From contig CATQHC010000009.1 of NCBI GenBank assembly GCA_958295775.1, positions 806,001 to 870,000 of the forward strand: a stretch of 64,000 nt of DNA, given 5' to 3'. Source of the DNA: Chloroflexota bacterium (GTDB lineage Bacteria > Chloroflexota > UBA11872 > VXOZ01). The notes under the pieces are model-generated. The model searched no databases. It was not told the DNA's origin and was given only the letters and a program-made list of their open reading frames with translations. The position numbers were made by a program, and so were the translations under genes. The stretch's first letter is position 1, and the number at the start of each line of letters is the position of its first letter. Positions 17,982 to 27,517 of the stretch are shown here, one piece after another.

Positions 17982-19007
17982 CTATGGCCGCCCTGCCGCG
18001 GCGACGATTTGCTCACAGAGCTTGATGTCCGCCAGGCCTTCCGCTGCATTGGGGGTGGGCGCGACGCCCTGCTGTACGCAGCGGAGGAAGTAGCGGATTT
18101 CTTCGGTGAACCCTTCACGGGAGGGCACATGCAGGCGCGTGGCGCCGGCCGGCGTGTGCAGGGTTACGGCGGAGGGTTGGCGGAAGAGCAGCGGCGGCGC
18201 GTGCACCAGGTCAATGCGCCCGTGGGTGCCGTAGATGGTCGCTGCCTGGTCCCAGGGCGCGTTCGCGTACGTCAACTGCCCAACTTCCAGCACCGTTTCG
18301 TGCCCGCCATAGTCGAGGACGGCCAAGCGCGGCGGCCCCAGCGAGGCGTAGCACACACCGGTTGGGTCGCCCAGCAAGTGACGCATGAGATTGACGTCAT
18401 GCACCCACACTTCGATCCACTCCAGCAACGTCCGTGCGCGTGACTCCTGCGGGGGAGCCGGAGCGCCTGAATTCGTGGATGTTGCCGCCGGTTCGGGAGT
18501 GATGGGCAGCGAGTGAAGCGTGGCCGCGCCCATCTGCCAGTTGCCGCCAAAATCGCGGACCTGGGCAAAGCGCACCTCGCCGATGCTGCCTTCCGCGAGC
18601 AGCTTCTTGGCAGCCTGCACGCCGGGATCGAACTGGCGCATGTAGCCCACCATAACCGGCGTGCCCGTGCGGTCACTGGCCGCGCAAATCTTCTCCGCAT
18701 CTGCGCGCGTGGCAGCCAGCGGTTTCTCGGTAAAGACCGGGACACCGGCTTCCAACAGCGGGATGATGGCAGCCGCGTGCACTTCCTTTTGCGTTACGAC
18801 CACCGCGCAGTCGAGCTCATGCGCATGGGCGGCGAGCTCTTGAGCGCTACTAAAGATGTGCGGTATCCGGTACGCCGCCGCCAGCTCTTCGGCGCGGGCA
18901 CGATCAAGTTCGGCGACGGCAACGAGCTCAACCTCCGCTATCTGCAAGAGTGACGGCAGATGCGTGATCTGCATCATGTGTCCTGCGCCAACCAGACCGA
19001 CCCGCAT
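17982..19007 (-). CDS. Gfo/Idh/MocA-family oxidoreductase
   Basis: The 341-residue protein has the N-terminal NAD(P) fold (RVGLVGAGHMMQITHLPSL, LVAVAELD) and the EKPLAAT motif near residue 94 whose Lys is the usual catalytic residue. Its C-terminal alpha/beta domain contains HDVNLMRHLLGDP (near 208). The family oxidises or reduces sugars, inositols or similar polyols. The ATG start follows AAGGAGGG at ideal spacing. It is convergent with the LRR genes, and on the same strand as the aminotransferase upstream. A 30-residue Pro/Ser/Ala-rich stretch near 175-195 is a small oddity. The substrate is unknown. Confidence 0.88.
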   Translation of the reverse strand: MRVGLVGAGHMMQITHLPSLLQIAEVELVAVAELDRARAEELAAAYRIPHIFSSAQELAAHAHELDCAVVVTQKEVHAAAIIPLLEAGVPVFTEKPLAATRADAEKICAASDRTGTPVMVGYMRQFDPGVQAAKKLLAEGSIGEVRFAQVRDFGGNWQMGAATLHSLPITPEPAATSTNSGAPAPPQESRARTLLEWIEVWVHDVNLMRHLLGDPTGVCYASLGPPRLAVLDYGGHETVLEVGQLTYANAPWDQAATIYGTHGRIDLVHAPPLLFRQPSAVTLHTPAGATRLHVPSREGFTEEIRYFLRCVQQGVAPTPNAAEGLADIKLCEQIVAAAGRP

Positions 19008-19166
19008 AGTTCCCTCCTTGACGACTGATCCGTGCCCCTACTACAAGGTCAAATGAGTCTTCAGCAACACTTGCCGCCATGGTGCGACCTAGACCTTGCA
19101 GTTCCAGTGGGGCGAAAGATTTTAGTCTCCTGTTCAGGTCCCTGGAGCTCGAAGCCTTGTACGCCA

Positions 19167-20288
19167 CTATTGACTTGACCGAAACTCGTCTATCCCCGCA
19201 AGCAAGCGGTCGATGTCCTCACGGTTATTGAAGATGTGCGGGTCAACCCGGAAAAGGTTGCGAAGGAAATACGTATCCACGCCGATGGAGGTGAGAAACG
19301 GCTGCAGCGCGCCGGCTTCTTCGATCTCAGCCGCAATCACACCCGCCCGTTGCGTGGGATTGCGCGGCGTGCGCACCGTAATGCCCCGTTTCTGCAAACC
19401 ATCGATGCAGTAGCCGGTCAGATCGAGCATGTGCGCTTCCACCGTATCCATGCCGGTTTCCAGGAGGATTTCGATGCCCGGCAACGTGGCGGCGACGCCC
19501 ATCAGGTTCGGCATGCCGAGCTGGAAACGCTCCGCGCTGGGGAGCAGCCTAAGCTGTTCCATGTCCGTCTGCACCGTGCTCACCCAGCCTGCCGTCGGCG
19601 GCTGCCGCTCCAGGTGGCGCTTGGCCACGTAGAGAAAGCCCACACCGGCGGGGCCTAACAGCCACTTCATGGCCGTGGTGGCAAAGAAGTCGATATCGGT
19701 CGCGTGGAGATCGATGTTCAGGCCGCCGGCCGACTGCGCGCCGTCTATCAGAAGCAACGCGCCATGGTCATGCGCAATTCTTGCCAGTGCGGCAATATCG
19801 TGGCGAAAGCCCTGGGCAGGAGTTACGTGGGAGACGCTCACGGCGACGGTGTTGTCGTCGATGGCCCGCTCCATGTCTTCCAAGTGGATAAGACCGGCAC
19901 GCGGCTGCACGAAACGGCGTTCCAGCATGTCGCGCGGCGGCAGCATCCAGGGATAGACGCTGGAGGGGTACGGAAAGCCGTCGAACACGACGTTGCCGCC
20001 GGGTTTGGGCGCGATCAAGCTGACGGCGAGACTCGACCCGGTCGACGTGCTGTCGTTGACGACAATCTCATCCTCAGCGGTGCCCAGCAACGCCGCAACA
20101 CGTTCGCGCAGTGTGCGGGTTTCGTCCATGAACCGCGGATACAGATCGCCGGTGTTGTAGGTTAGCGCGGCAAGATGGTGTTCGAGCGCAGTCCGCATCG
20201 GCGTGGACGCAGGGGCGATGCCGCCGCTGAAGAGATACGCCCGCTCGTTGAGTATGGGAAAGAGGCTGCGTACGTCCGCCGGCGTCAT
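19167..20288 (-). CDS. Class V aminotransferase (cysteine-desulfurase/isopenicillin-epimerase-like)
   Basis: The protein has 373 residues from the ATG at 20288 (GAGGAG 6 bases upstream; an in-frame upstream codon would add 15 poor residues). It is a PLP-dependent fold-type I enzyme. STSTGSSLAVSL lies near 78, SHVTPAQGFRHDIAAL near 158, the cofactor-binding LLIDGAQSAGGLNID near 178-192 (Asp), and the Schiff-base Lys in FFATTAMKWLLGPAGVGFLYV near 201. No catalytic Cys loop typical of NifS/IscS is evident, so a lyase or epimerase-type role is as likely as cysteine desulfuration. Confidence 0.82.
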   Translation of the reverse strand: MTPADVRSLFPILNERAYLFSGGIAPASTPMRTALEHHLAALTYNTGDLYPRFMDETRTLRERVAALLGTAEDEIVVNDSTSTGSSLAVSLIAPKPGGNVVFDGFPYPSSVYPWMLPPRDMLERRFVQPRAGLIHLEDMERAIDDNTVAVSVSHVTPAQGFRHDIAALARIAHDHGALLLIDGAQSAGGLNIDLHATDIDFFATTAMKWLLGPAGVGFLYVAKRHLERQPPTAGWVSTVQTDMEQLRLLPSAERFQLGMPNLMGVAATLPGIEILLETGMDTVEAHMLDLTGYCIDGLQKRGITVRTPRNPTQRAGVIAAEIEEAGALQPFLTSIGVDTYFLRNLFRVDPHIFNNREDIDRLLAGIDEFRSSQ

Positions 20289-20555
20289 ATGTTGCTCCTC
20301 GGATTGCGCTAATGGGGCCACCAACACCCTCAAAACCTTAGACTAGCTATTCATCTGCTACCAGACACTTCCAACAGACAAGAGAGACACACCTAACCTA
20401 CATGCTGCCAAGCCCTCTGTGCCAGCTACCTTCAGCCTCTAAGCGTGCGGCTTCGTTATCCCAAACGCCGGCATGCGAATGCGCTTGTGCAATGCCGGTT
20501 GGCCGGCGCCAGAGTAACAGCAGCGCGGGCTACGTGGATCGGCTTCCCTAAGTTC

Positions 20556-20999
20556 TTACTCGTCCGCGGCCTCAGCCGCGGTCGGGTCGGTGAATACGAT
20601 GCCCGCTTCCTGCACCTCCTGGTAGGGCAGCAGCCACACCAGCGACTCATCGTGCAGATCCACCACCTGGATGCGGTTGCCCCACGGGTCGCGAAAGTCG
20701 CAGCGAATATAGTCATTCGACATTACGTCGAGATTGTACTTCGTGCGCAGCTTGTCGCGTACACTCGCGAGTTGCTCCTCATCGCGCACCATGATGCCGA
20801 TATGACGAGACCGCTCCGGCTGCAACTCTTCCACCTCGAAGATGGCGAGAAACTGGTGATTACCCAACTGGCACCAAGCGGCTCCTTCTCCCCCGCGCAA
20901 CATCGCAAGATTGAAGACATCTTCGTAGAAGGCCACCGCTTTCTCTACGTCATCTACCTCAATGCCGACGTGATTGACGCCGTATACTTGGACATCCAT
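20556..20999 (-). CDS. VOC-superfamily protein (glyoxalase I/dioxygenase fold)
   Basis: The protein has 147 residues from the ATG at 20999, with AGAGGAGAA about 7 bases upstream. It has the single-module glyoxalase/extradiol-dioxygenase fold: YGVNHVGIEVDDVEKAVAFYEDVF at the start and DPWGNRIQVVDLHDE near 110. His12 of the first strand and the late Glu/Asp are plausible metal ligands. The last ~25 residues are acidic. The family covers metal-dependent isomerases, dioxygenases and resistance proteins; no choice is possible here. Confidence 0.78.
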   Translation of the reverse strand: MDVQVYGVNHVGIEVDDVEKAVAFYEDVFNLAMLRGGEGAAWCQLGNHQFLAIFEVEELQPERSRHIGIMVRDEEQLASVRDKLRTKYNLDVMSNDYIRCDFRDPWGNRIQVVDLHDESLVWLLPYQEVQEAGIVFTDPTAAEAADE

Positions 21000-21673
21000 G
21001 TATGGGTTCTCCTCTAATGCGTTGTTTGCAGGCAACTCTGAATCTCACTATATCCCAACGCTATACATAACGTTTAAAGTGAGGAGCGCAGTTGCTCCCA
21101 TTCAGATTGACTGACATAACGGCAGACTCTACAACGTAAATGGGATTGAGTTGAAGTCTCTGTCTATTTCTGAGATTCACATACGCGTCATTCCGAGCGT
21201 AGCGAGGAATATAGAGCTCCAGCCAAGAAATAGCTCTGGACACAGTGTCCGGTATGGATGACTGCCAGCGGAGGACAAGCCCCAACGCTGTCGCACCAAA
21301 CAATGAAAAGGGCAACCAGATGGTTTTCCCCGTGCCCGGTAGCGCGGGTTCATGTCCTTGTTGCCACTCATTAGTCACCGCAGATGCACTTCTTTGGGCG
21401 GACGCAGGTTGCAAACCTGCGCTACCGGAGGATGACGCCACACTGCTCCTTGTGTCTTGGGCGCAGCGGCTAATGTGACAACATCAAGGACACGCCCCCG
21501 CGCTTCGCCCGGCTGTTGCACATGTCGTGCCAGCGAGTGCAGTGTGAAAAGTAACGAAAAGCCTGAGGATGAATCTCCTGGACTACGGTTGCATTGGCGA
21601 ATAAGGGCCGCGCTAGTCTCAATCCCTCGGGGAACGCAGTTAGCAGTGGCGAATCAGGCCTCAAGAGGTTGAA
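21000..21673. repeat. Intergenic region with dispersed repeats
   Basis: I see no convincing gene in this 674-base stretch. It includes a TCATTCCGAGCGTAGCGAGG-type element at ~21188-21210. An inverted pair, CCGGTAGCGCGGGTT at ~21338-21352 and AACCTGCGCTACCGG at ~21414-21428, flanks about 60 bases. Both look like dispersed short repeats. Confidence 0.5.
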
Positions 21674-22771
21674 CTATTGAAGCTCAAGCGAGTCTTCCAG
21701 CCCTGTTGCCGCTCTGCGTACTTCATCCTCAGCGTCGCCCCGTAGGGTGATGTGACCCAACTTGCGGCCGGGGCGCGGTTCTTTGGCGTACAGATGGGCA
21801 TGGGCGCTGGGCAAGGCAAGGACAGCGGCAAGCTCGGGGATCTCGCCGATGAGGTTGAGCATCACCGCGTGGCCGCGCGGAGCGGTCGCGCCGAGCGGGA
21901 GACCGAGCACGGCGCGCAGGTGGTTCTCGAATTGGCTGGTCTCCGCTCCTTCTATGGTCCAATGGCCGGAGTTGTGTACGCGGGGCGCCATCTCATTGGC
22001 GAGCAGACGGTCGCCCTGCTGGAAGAATTCAATTGCCAGCACGCCCACGTAGTCCAGCGCCTCCAGCACCTGCCTTCCGTACTCTTCCGCTTGCGCCTGC
22101 AATGCGGGCGGAGTAGACGGAGCGGGGGCGATAGACCGCCGCAGGATTCCCTCGTGGTGGTAGTTCTCAATCAAAGGGTAGAAGGCGGTGCTGCCGTCGC
22201 GCCCCCGCACGGAAAGCAACGAGACCTCGCGGTCAAACGGCACGAAAGACTCAAGGATAAGTGTTTGGCCGTGTAACGCCTCCCAGGCAGGCTGCACGTC
22301 AGCCGCGCTGCACAAAATGCGCTGTCCCTTGCCGTCGTAGCCCAGCCGCCGCGTCTTGAGCACGGCGGGACTCCCGAGCTCGTGTAGTGCGAATTCAAGC
22401 GCTTCTCGGGAATCTACCGCTTGAAATCCTGGTGTAGGGACACCGAGTTCGTTGAAGAAGGTTTTCTCCGTCAGGCGGTCCTGAGACGCGGCAAGCGCCT
22501 GGGGCGGCGGCAAGACCGGCACCTGCGCGGCCAGGAATTCAGCCGCAGCTACCGGCACGTTCTCGAACTCGTAGGTGACGAGTTCCAAACCTTCAGCGAA
22601 ACGCGCCAACGCCTCCCTAGCGTCGAAGCTATCACCGACAACGAGCTCTGCCATCGCGCCGGCCGGTGCATCGGCATACGTGTCGAGCACACGAAACCGC
22701 AGACCCAGCGGATGCCCCGCCAGCGCCAGCATGCGACCGAGCTGTCCGCCGCCCAGAATGCCGACTCTCAT
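21674..22771 (-). CDS. purK: 5-(carboxyamino)imidazole ribonucleotide synthase
   Basis: This 365-residue ATP-grasp enzyme converts AIR plus bicarbonate to N5-CAIR in purine synthesis. It starts [22 protein letters not shown] and has [12 protein letters not shown] near 141, [13 protein letters not shown] near 175, and the ATP-grasp metal/substrate segment [30 protein letters not shown] near 255-285. Its ATG overlaps the stop of purE by 4 bases (ATGA at 22768-22771), so purE and purK are translationally coupled. The end falls just before a repeat-rich gap. Confidence 0.95.
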   Translation of the reverse strand: MRVGILGGGQLGRMLALAGHPLGLRFRVLDTYADAPAGAMAELVVGDSFDAREALARFAEGLELVTYEFENVPVAAAEFLAAQVPVLPPPQALAASQDRLTEKTFFNELGVPTPGFQAVDSREALEFALHELGSPAVLKTRRLGYDGKGQRILCSAADVQPAWEALHGQTLILESFVPFDREVSLLSVRGRDGSTAFYPLIENYHHEGILRRSIAPAPSTPPALQAQAEEYGRQVLEALDYVGVLAIEFFQQGDRLLANEMAPRVHNSGHWTIEGAETSQFENHLRAVLGLPLGATAPRGHAVMLNLIGEIPELAAVLALPSAHAHLYAKEPRPGRKLGHITLRGDAEDEVRRAATGLEDSLELQ

Positions 22772-23274
22772 TCCGACTCTCGCGGGTCGGGATGGGCAAG
22801 CACGGCGCCGGTCTGCCGCTCGCGATATTTCTCATAGGCAGAGCGGAACTGAGGGTGCTTGCTGCCCAGAATCGCAGTAGCAAGCAGCGCCGCGTTCACG
22901 GCGCCGGCGCGGCCGATTGCCAATGTGCCCACCGGTATGCCTGCCGGCATCTGTGCGATGGAGAGGAGCGAATCCATGCCGTTGAGGGCCCGTGACTGCA
23001 CCGGCACGCCGAGCACCGGCAGGCTCGTCTTGGCAGCCGTCATGCCGGGCAGATGCGCCGCGCCACCAGCGCCGGCGATAATTACTTGAATGCCGCGCGC
23101 CGCTGCCGTTTCCGCATAGGCAAACATCTGATCCGGCGTCCGATGGGCGGAGACGACGCGCACCTCATGCGGCACACCCAGTTCGTGTAGGGTCGCCACC
23201 GCGTGGCGCATGGTGTCCCAATCTGACTTGGAGCCCATGATGATACCGACAAGAGGTTGACTAACTTCGGTCAT
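22768..23274 (-). CDS. purE: N5-CAIR mutase, class I
   Basis: This 168-residue protein carries the PurE signatures [16 protein letters not shown] near the start, [11 protein letters not shown] near 40 (with the catalytic His), and [25 protein letters not shown] near 68-92. It converts N5-CAIR to CAIR, the next step after PurK. The pair with purK indicates the bacterial two-step pathway rather than the class II enzyme. It is the first gene of the purE-purK operon; the R-M genes upstream share its strand (30 bases away). Confidence 0.95.
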   Translation of the reverse strand: MTEVSQPLVGIIMGSKSDWDTMRHAVATLHELGVPHEVRVVSAHRTPDQMFAYAETAAARGIQVIIAGAGGAAHLPGMTAAKTSLPVLGVPVQSRALNGMDSLLSIAQMPAGIPVGTLAIGRAGAVNAALLATAILGSKHPQFRSAYEKYRERQTGAVLAHPDPRESE

Positions 23275-23304
23275 TTCTTGAAAACCACTCCGCGCAAAAC
23301 GCGG

Positions 23305-23919
23305 CTAATCTGGGGCTACGCCAACAAGGATAAGTGGAACAGCAGGCACTCCGCGTCCCTCACGGATTAGATTGTAGAGTTCGCGTTCAAAGTATGATGG
23401 TCCTGATGACATATTGGATTGCAGTTCTTTCATCGGGAGAATCTCGACTCCCACGTCAATTATGTCTCCCACAAAGAACGCCATATGCTTTACAAAGAGA
23501 TCATAGGCTACAAAGGAGTACTTTCCAAACTGCACCTCAACAGCGACTCGCTCTTTTACAAAATCAGTCTGATTGTAGGAGCGAAAAGGCGTTAGATTTG
23601 CCTCTTCAATAACTCTCTTCTGTTCGTCTGGTGTCATGTGCATCGTCTTTCGGATAAGACGAGCGTCCTCTGTAACCCAGTAGTTCGTCCTTCTTTCTTC
23701 CCAACGCGCTTTCTCGAACTGATCTTTCATTTTCTTGTTCATCTCGATCGGCGCGAACAGCACCTTTCCCCGCATCGGCTTTTCGGCAGAGACCTTTGTT
23801 CGACACTCCTCAGCATCAACAGCAGCGATTGCTGCTTCTATCTCATTCCAAAGCTGAGGTTTGTGGACGAGCAAAAACTCAAGCCCATTGAGGTGTGAGT
23901 ATGAGGTAACGATTCTCAC
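23305..23919 (-). CDS. BglII/BstYI-family type II restriction endonuclease
   Basis: The open frame extends to a TTG at 23964, but the start is placed at GTG 23919 because the protein then begins VRIVTSYSHLNGLEFLLVHKP, matching the start of BstYI as I remember it. The product is 204 residues. The BglII active-site triad D-x8-E-x-Q is present as D119, E128 and Q130 in QTDFVKERVAVEVQFGKYSF. From family membership it should cut a palindrome with a GATC core; R^GATCY is my guess by closeness to BstYI. Its methyltransferase gene lies 57 bases upstream, on the same strand. Confidence 0.85.
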   Translation of the reverse strand: MRIVTSYSHLNGLEFLLVHKPQLWNEIEAAIAAVDAEECRTKVSAEKPMRGKVLFAPIEMNKKMKDQFEKARWEERRTNYWVTEDARLIRKTMHMTPDEQKRVIEEANLTPFRSYNQTDFVKERVAVEVQFGKYSFVAYDLFVKHMAFFVGDIIDVGVEILPMKELQSNMSSGPSYFERELYNLIREGRGVPAVPLILVGVAPD

Positions 23920-23976
23920 TTGGTTTCCACCGAAGAACACCAGAATGCAAGACTGCAATGGCAATCGCCAGATAAA

Positions 23977-24945
23977 CTATTCATTCGACGAAGGGTGTTG
24001 TTCAGAATCACTGTAGCCAACGGGCCTTTCAAACAATCTGTCTTGAGAGGATAGGTTATTAAGATTCACACTTTGTGGTGGAACTTGGTTGCCAGGATTG
24101 GCTGGATCGTAGACGGCTCTTTCCAGTGGACGAATGCGCAGTTTTCCTCTCTCTGCTTCCCGAATGCGGTCTTTGGCAATGCCTACATAAACGGGTTGTA
24201 TTTCTGCGCCAATGGCTTTGCGCCCGTGCATGAGCGTTGCAATAGCCGCTGTGCCGACGCCCATGAACGGATCAAGTACCCAGTCTCTTTCATCCGTCAT
24301 GCAAAGTACCAAACGTTCAATAAGCTCAACTGGGAATTGGCAGGGGTGAGTGGTCTTTTCAACATGATTGGCCTTGACGTTTGGAATGCTCCATAGGTCA
24401 CCTGGGTTTTTCCCCAAAGGATTGCCAGAATACTGACCCTTCTTAGGGCCCTTGAAATGCTTCTTCCTCGGATATTTCTGCGGTACGCGAACTGCATCTA
24501 GATTGAATGTGTACTCATCACCTTTGGTGAACCACAAGATAACCTCATATCGCCCTGAGAATCTCTTGGAGGAGTGGAGGCCATGTTCAAAATGCCACAC
24601 AACTCGGTTTCGCAAGTGTAGTCCCAACGAGTCGAAAATTGGATACAGCGCAATATCCAGTGGGGTGATCTTCCCCTTGTCCACGTAGTTTCCAACCTGC
24701 CAGCAGAGACTACCTTGCTCGTGGAGAACCCGTACACACTCTTCGATAACTCTGCGCTGTTGCTCCACGTAGGCATCCAATTCCAGGCGTCTCTCATAAG
24801 ATTTCCCCAAGTTATACGGGGGTGAGGTAACAATCAGTTTTGCAAGACCAGAGGGAAGTCCTCTAAGGAGATCCAGGCAGTCACCCTCGTGAAGAACGAA
24901 GTCTGCATTGTAATCAAACTCTGAGGCAATGTTGACAGTGCTCAC
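23977..24945 (-). CDS. Beta-class amino DNA methyltransferase (m4C or m6A), partner of the BstYI-like nuclease
   Basis: The 322-residue protein has TSPPYNLGKSYE (motif IV) near residue 40 and the AdoMet motif DPFMGVGTAAIATLMHGRKAIGAEI near 224-248. The order motif IV before motif I marks a beta-class amino methyltransferase. SPPY rather than DPPY leans towards N4-cytosine. It starts at GTG with AAAGGA about 8 bases upstream. It is the first gene of the pair, so protection would precede the nuclease. I see no C-protein gene. A Pro/Asn-rich C-terminal tail of ~50 residues is an oddity. Confidence 0.88.
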   Translation of the reverse strand: MSTVNIASEFDYNADFVLHEGDCLDLLRGLPSGLAKLIVTSPPYNLGKSYERRLELDAYVEQQRRVIEECVRVLHEQGSLCWQVGNYVDKGKITPLDIALYPIFDSLGLHLRNRVVWHFEHGLHSSKRFSGRYEVILWFTKGDEYTFNLDAVRVPQKYPRKKHFKGPKKGQYSGNPLGKNPGDLWSIPNVKANHVEKTTHPCQFPVELIERLVLCMTDERDWVLDPFMGVGTAAIATLMHGRKAIGAEIQPVYVGIAKDRIREAERGKLRIRPLERAVYDPANPGNQVPPQSVNLNNLSSQDRLFERPVGYSDSEQHPSSNE

Positions 24946-25274
24946 AGGCTGTCCTTTCCAGACCTAAGGGCGTTGGGATTTATTCAATCACCCACGAATG
25001 CATTGTACCTGACATTAAATCACTTGCCACATAACCGCGTTTTGTCGCCGACATCACGCTCCTGTGAGTGGCGAACGTGGCTCACGCTCATTCGCAGTGC
25101 TGAAAGGATTCGCCCAGCACTTGGCGTGGGGCTACCAAGCGTGTACAGTAGGTAGTTGGCGCGCTTTTTGGATCATGGAATTGCATTGCATACAGCGTGC
25201 CTTTCTTTATCGTAAGCAAACGGTGAACAACAAGCGATAGGTCGCGCAAAGCGACTCAGGAGTTTAGTGGGCGC
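24946..25274. other. Intergenic region before rplY
   Basis: This 329-base gap holds the divergent starts of the methyltransferase and rplY. I see no RNA gene or clear promoter. Confidence 0.3.
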
Positions 25275-25934
25275 ATGGCCAGACAACATGAACAACTACA
25301 GGCAGACAGGCGCGAAGTCTTAGGCAAGAAAGTGCGGCAGCTCCGCCGCGAGGGTATGGTGCCGGGAAACGTCTACGGCCTCTCCTTGGCTTCAATCCCC
25401 CTAACCCTGGACGGACGCGAATTCATCGCTGTCCATCAACGCGTGGGAGCCACCGGCGTTATTGACTTGGCGGTGAACGGCGGGGATACGGTGCCGGTGC
25501 TGGTGCAAGAGGTACAGCACGATCCGCCAACCAGTCGCGTGCTGCACGTGAGTTTCGTGCAGGTTGACTTGACGAAACCCGTAAGCGCGTTGGTTCCGGT
25601 TTTCCTGACTGGAGAAGCGCCGGCTGTGGAGCTCGGCGCCATCGTCATCCAGCACATCAATGAGGTGTCGGTTTCTGCTTTGCCTGATGATATTCCGGAA
25701 AACTTCGTCGTTGACATCAGTTCGCTTGCCGATTATGACCATTCACTGATCGTCAGCGACCTCGACGTTCCCGCAGAGGTGACCGTCCAGGCAGACCCCG
25801 ACGACCTTGTCGTGCGGGCGGAACGGCCGCGCGTGATCGAGGAAGAGACTCCGGAAGAGGATGAAGAATTAGAAGGTGAAGAGGGCGCTGAAGAAGGCGA
25901 AGAGGGCGCCGCGGAAGAAGAGAGCGAAGAGTAA
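25275..25934 (+). CDS. rplY: 50S ribosomal protein L25/general stress protein Ctc
   Basis: The 219-residue protein has the L25 5S-rRNA-binding domain (ADRREVLGKKVRQLRREGMVPGNVYG, residues 8-33), followed by the long TL5/CTC domain (residues ~95-185, PVSALVPVFLTGEAPAV; SALPDDIPENFVVDISSL). It binds 5S rRNA in the large subunit. A C-terminal tail of ~35 almost entirely Glu/Gly/Ala residues follows, longer than usual and common in some Chloroflexota and Actinobacteria. The start is ATG with CAGGAG ~13 bases upstream. Confidence 0.9.
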   Translation: MARQHEQLQADRREVLGKKVRQLRREGMVPGNVYGLSLASIPLTLDGREFIAVHQRVGATGVIDLAVNGGDTVPVLVQEVQHDPPTSRVLHVSFVQVDLTKPVSALVPVFLTGEAPAVELGAIVIQHINEVSVSALPDDIPENFVVDISSLADYDHSLIVSDLDVPAEVTVQADPDDLVVRAERPRVIEEETPEEDEELEGEEGAEEGEEGAAEEESEE

Positions 25935-26614
25935 GAGCGGGTGCCGCTGCCGCGTGATGGACTTTGGCAGCGTTGTCCATTGCGGCCGGTCTTCCCGCAC
26001 AGGCACTTTGGTAACCCCGCCGGATAGGCGCTGGTTGGCTGGAAAGACAGAGCACATCCCCACTCTCTTCTGGAGAGCTTTGCGTAACTCTGCCGAGCAC
26101 GCATAATTAGGCTGGCACGGTAAAGTCTCACCCTCACCCCGGCCCTCTCCCTCGAGGGTAAGGGTGCAGAATGCGGAGCCAAGTATAAGCGGAGCGGCTT
26201 CGGTTCCCTCTCCTGGGAGAGAGGGTTAGAGCCTGCTCCGTACTTAATGCGGGGGTGAGGGGAATCTTCTCACCTGCCGGGCCTGAGTTGTGCAAAGGTC
26301 CCCTCTTCTGGGAGAGGGTTTTTTGTATCTGACCGCGGCACGTTTATTCCCCAACAATAGGACAAGGGTCTTCCTCTTGCTCATGTAGCGGCCCGCACGT
26401 GAGACTTGCCGGTACGCAGGACGCACCTCTCCTCAATCGGACTCACTCACCCGCGTGCAGTCTATCGTGCGCTTGGCTCCGCAACCGCCAATACCACCCC
26501 AGGTAAACATGCCAATCTCTTCCGCGATCATGGAAAGATTCCCGGGTTGTGCGGAGTATAATGAGAAAAGAGGACCTCTACGTCTGCACAGTCGTTGGTA
26601 AAGGAGCTCACTTC
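25935..26614. repeat. Intergenic region with dense GAGAGGG/GGGTGAGGG repeats
   Basis: This 680-base gap has no convincing gene. Copies of the GGGAGAGGG-GGGTGAGGG family lie at about 26128-26166 (tandem-like, both orientations), 26207-26262, and 26300-26324, the last acting as a terminator-like hairpin. A TATAAT at 26557-26562 might be a -10 box for the ABC operon, without a good -35. Confidence 0.55.
26301..26324 (+). terminator. Intrinsic-terminator-like hairpin from a repeat copy
   Basis: A CCCTCT/AGAGGG 6-bp stem with a TCTGGG loop is followed by TTTTTT. It is one copy of the dispersed palindromic repeat and may end transcription arriving from rplY. Confidence 0.45.
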
Positions 26615-27517
26615 GTGGCAAGTGCGTTGACTGTTGACGGTGTTTCGAAAACCTTTGGCCGTACCACGGTTGTTGACGGGGTCTCCTTCACGTTAGAGCC
26701 GCAGGAGATCTTGGGCCTGGTAGGCCCCAACGGGGCCGGCAAGACGACCACCATCCGCATGGCCTTGGACATCATCCATCCCGATGCCGGCTCTGTCGCC
26801 TTGTTTGGCAGCGGGCCGACCCGCCGGGCTTTGCAACGGGTTGGCTATCTACCGGAGGAGCGCGGACTCTATCAGAAAGCAGTCTTGACCGACGTATTGC
26901 GGTACCTGGGGCGGCTCAAAGGCTTGAGCGCCAAGGATGCTCAGGCCAGAACAGACGCCATGCTGCAGCGCGTCGGCCTGTACGAGCACCGCGCCAAGAA
27001 GGTGCAAGCGCTGTCACGGGGCATGAACCAGCTTGCCCAGTTTGCGAGCGCGCTCCTGCACCTGCCCGATCTCGTCATCCTCGACGAACCGTTTTCCGGG
27101 CTCGACCCCATCAACGTGCAGGTGATGAAAGACATCATCCACGAACAACAGCAGCGCGGCGCCGCCATCATCTTTAGTTCGCACAACATGGAGGACGTTG
27201 AAGAAATGTGCGAACGAGTGGTGCTCGTCAGCGGCGGCAATGTCTTGCTCTACGGGGCGCTCGACGAATTAAAGCGGGCGCGCGGTATTCAGAACATCCG
27301 GGTAACTGCTCCGCAGCAACCTGCGGCTATGCCCGGTGTCAGCGACGCTACGATCGAGAATGGGCGTTTCGAGTATCTCTTGACGGAGGGTTCCGATCCG
27401 AATGCCGTGCTCCGAGCCTTCCTGGACAGCGGCATTCCGGTGGAACGGTTTGAAGTCGCTCTGCCCTCCCTGCGCGACATGTTCATCGAAGAGGTGAGCC
27501 GTGCCCGCAGCGCTTGA
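26615..27517 (+). CDS. ABC transporter ATP-binding protein (NatA/EcsA-like)
   Basis: The product is 300 residues from GTG 26615, chosen because AAAGGAG lies 8 bases before it; the open frame begins earlier. Walker A GPNGAGKTT is near residue 38, ALSRGMNQLAQ (signature) near 134, Walker B DLVILDEPFSGLDPIN near 153 and the switch His in SSHNMEDVEEMCE near 188. The C-terminal ~80 residues fit the NatA/EcsA subtype. It overlaps the following permease gene by 17 bases. It energises the ABC-2 permeases encoded downstream, probably for export; the substrate (antibiotic, ion or lipid) is unknown. Confidence 0.9.
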   Translation: MASALTVDGVSKTFGRTTVVDGVSFTLEPQEILGLVGPNGAGKTTTIRMALDIIHPDAGSVALFGSGPTRRALQRVGYLPEERGLYQKAVLTDVLRYLGRLKGLSAKDAQARTDAMLQRVGLYEHRAKKVQALSRGMNQLAQFASALLHLPDLVILDEPFSGLDPINVQVMKDIIHEQQQRGAAIIFSSHNMEDVEEMCERVVLVSGGNVLLYGALDELKRARGIQNIRVTAPQQPAAMPGVSDATIENGRFEYLLTEGSDPNAVLRAFLDSGIPVERFEVALPSLRDMFIEEVSRARSA

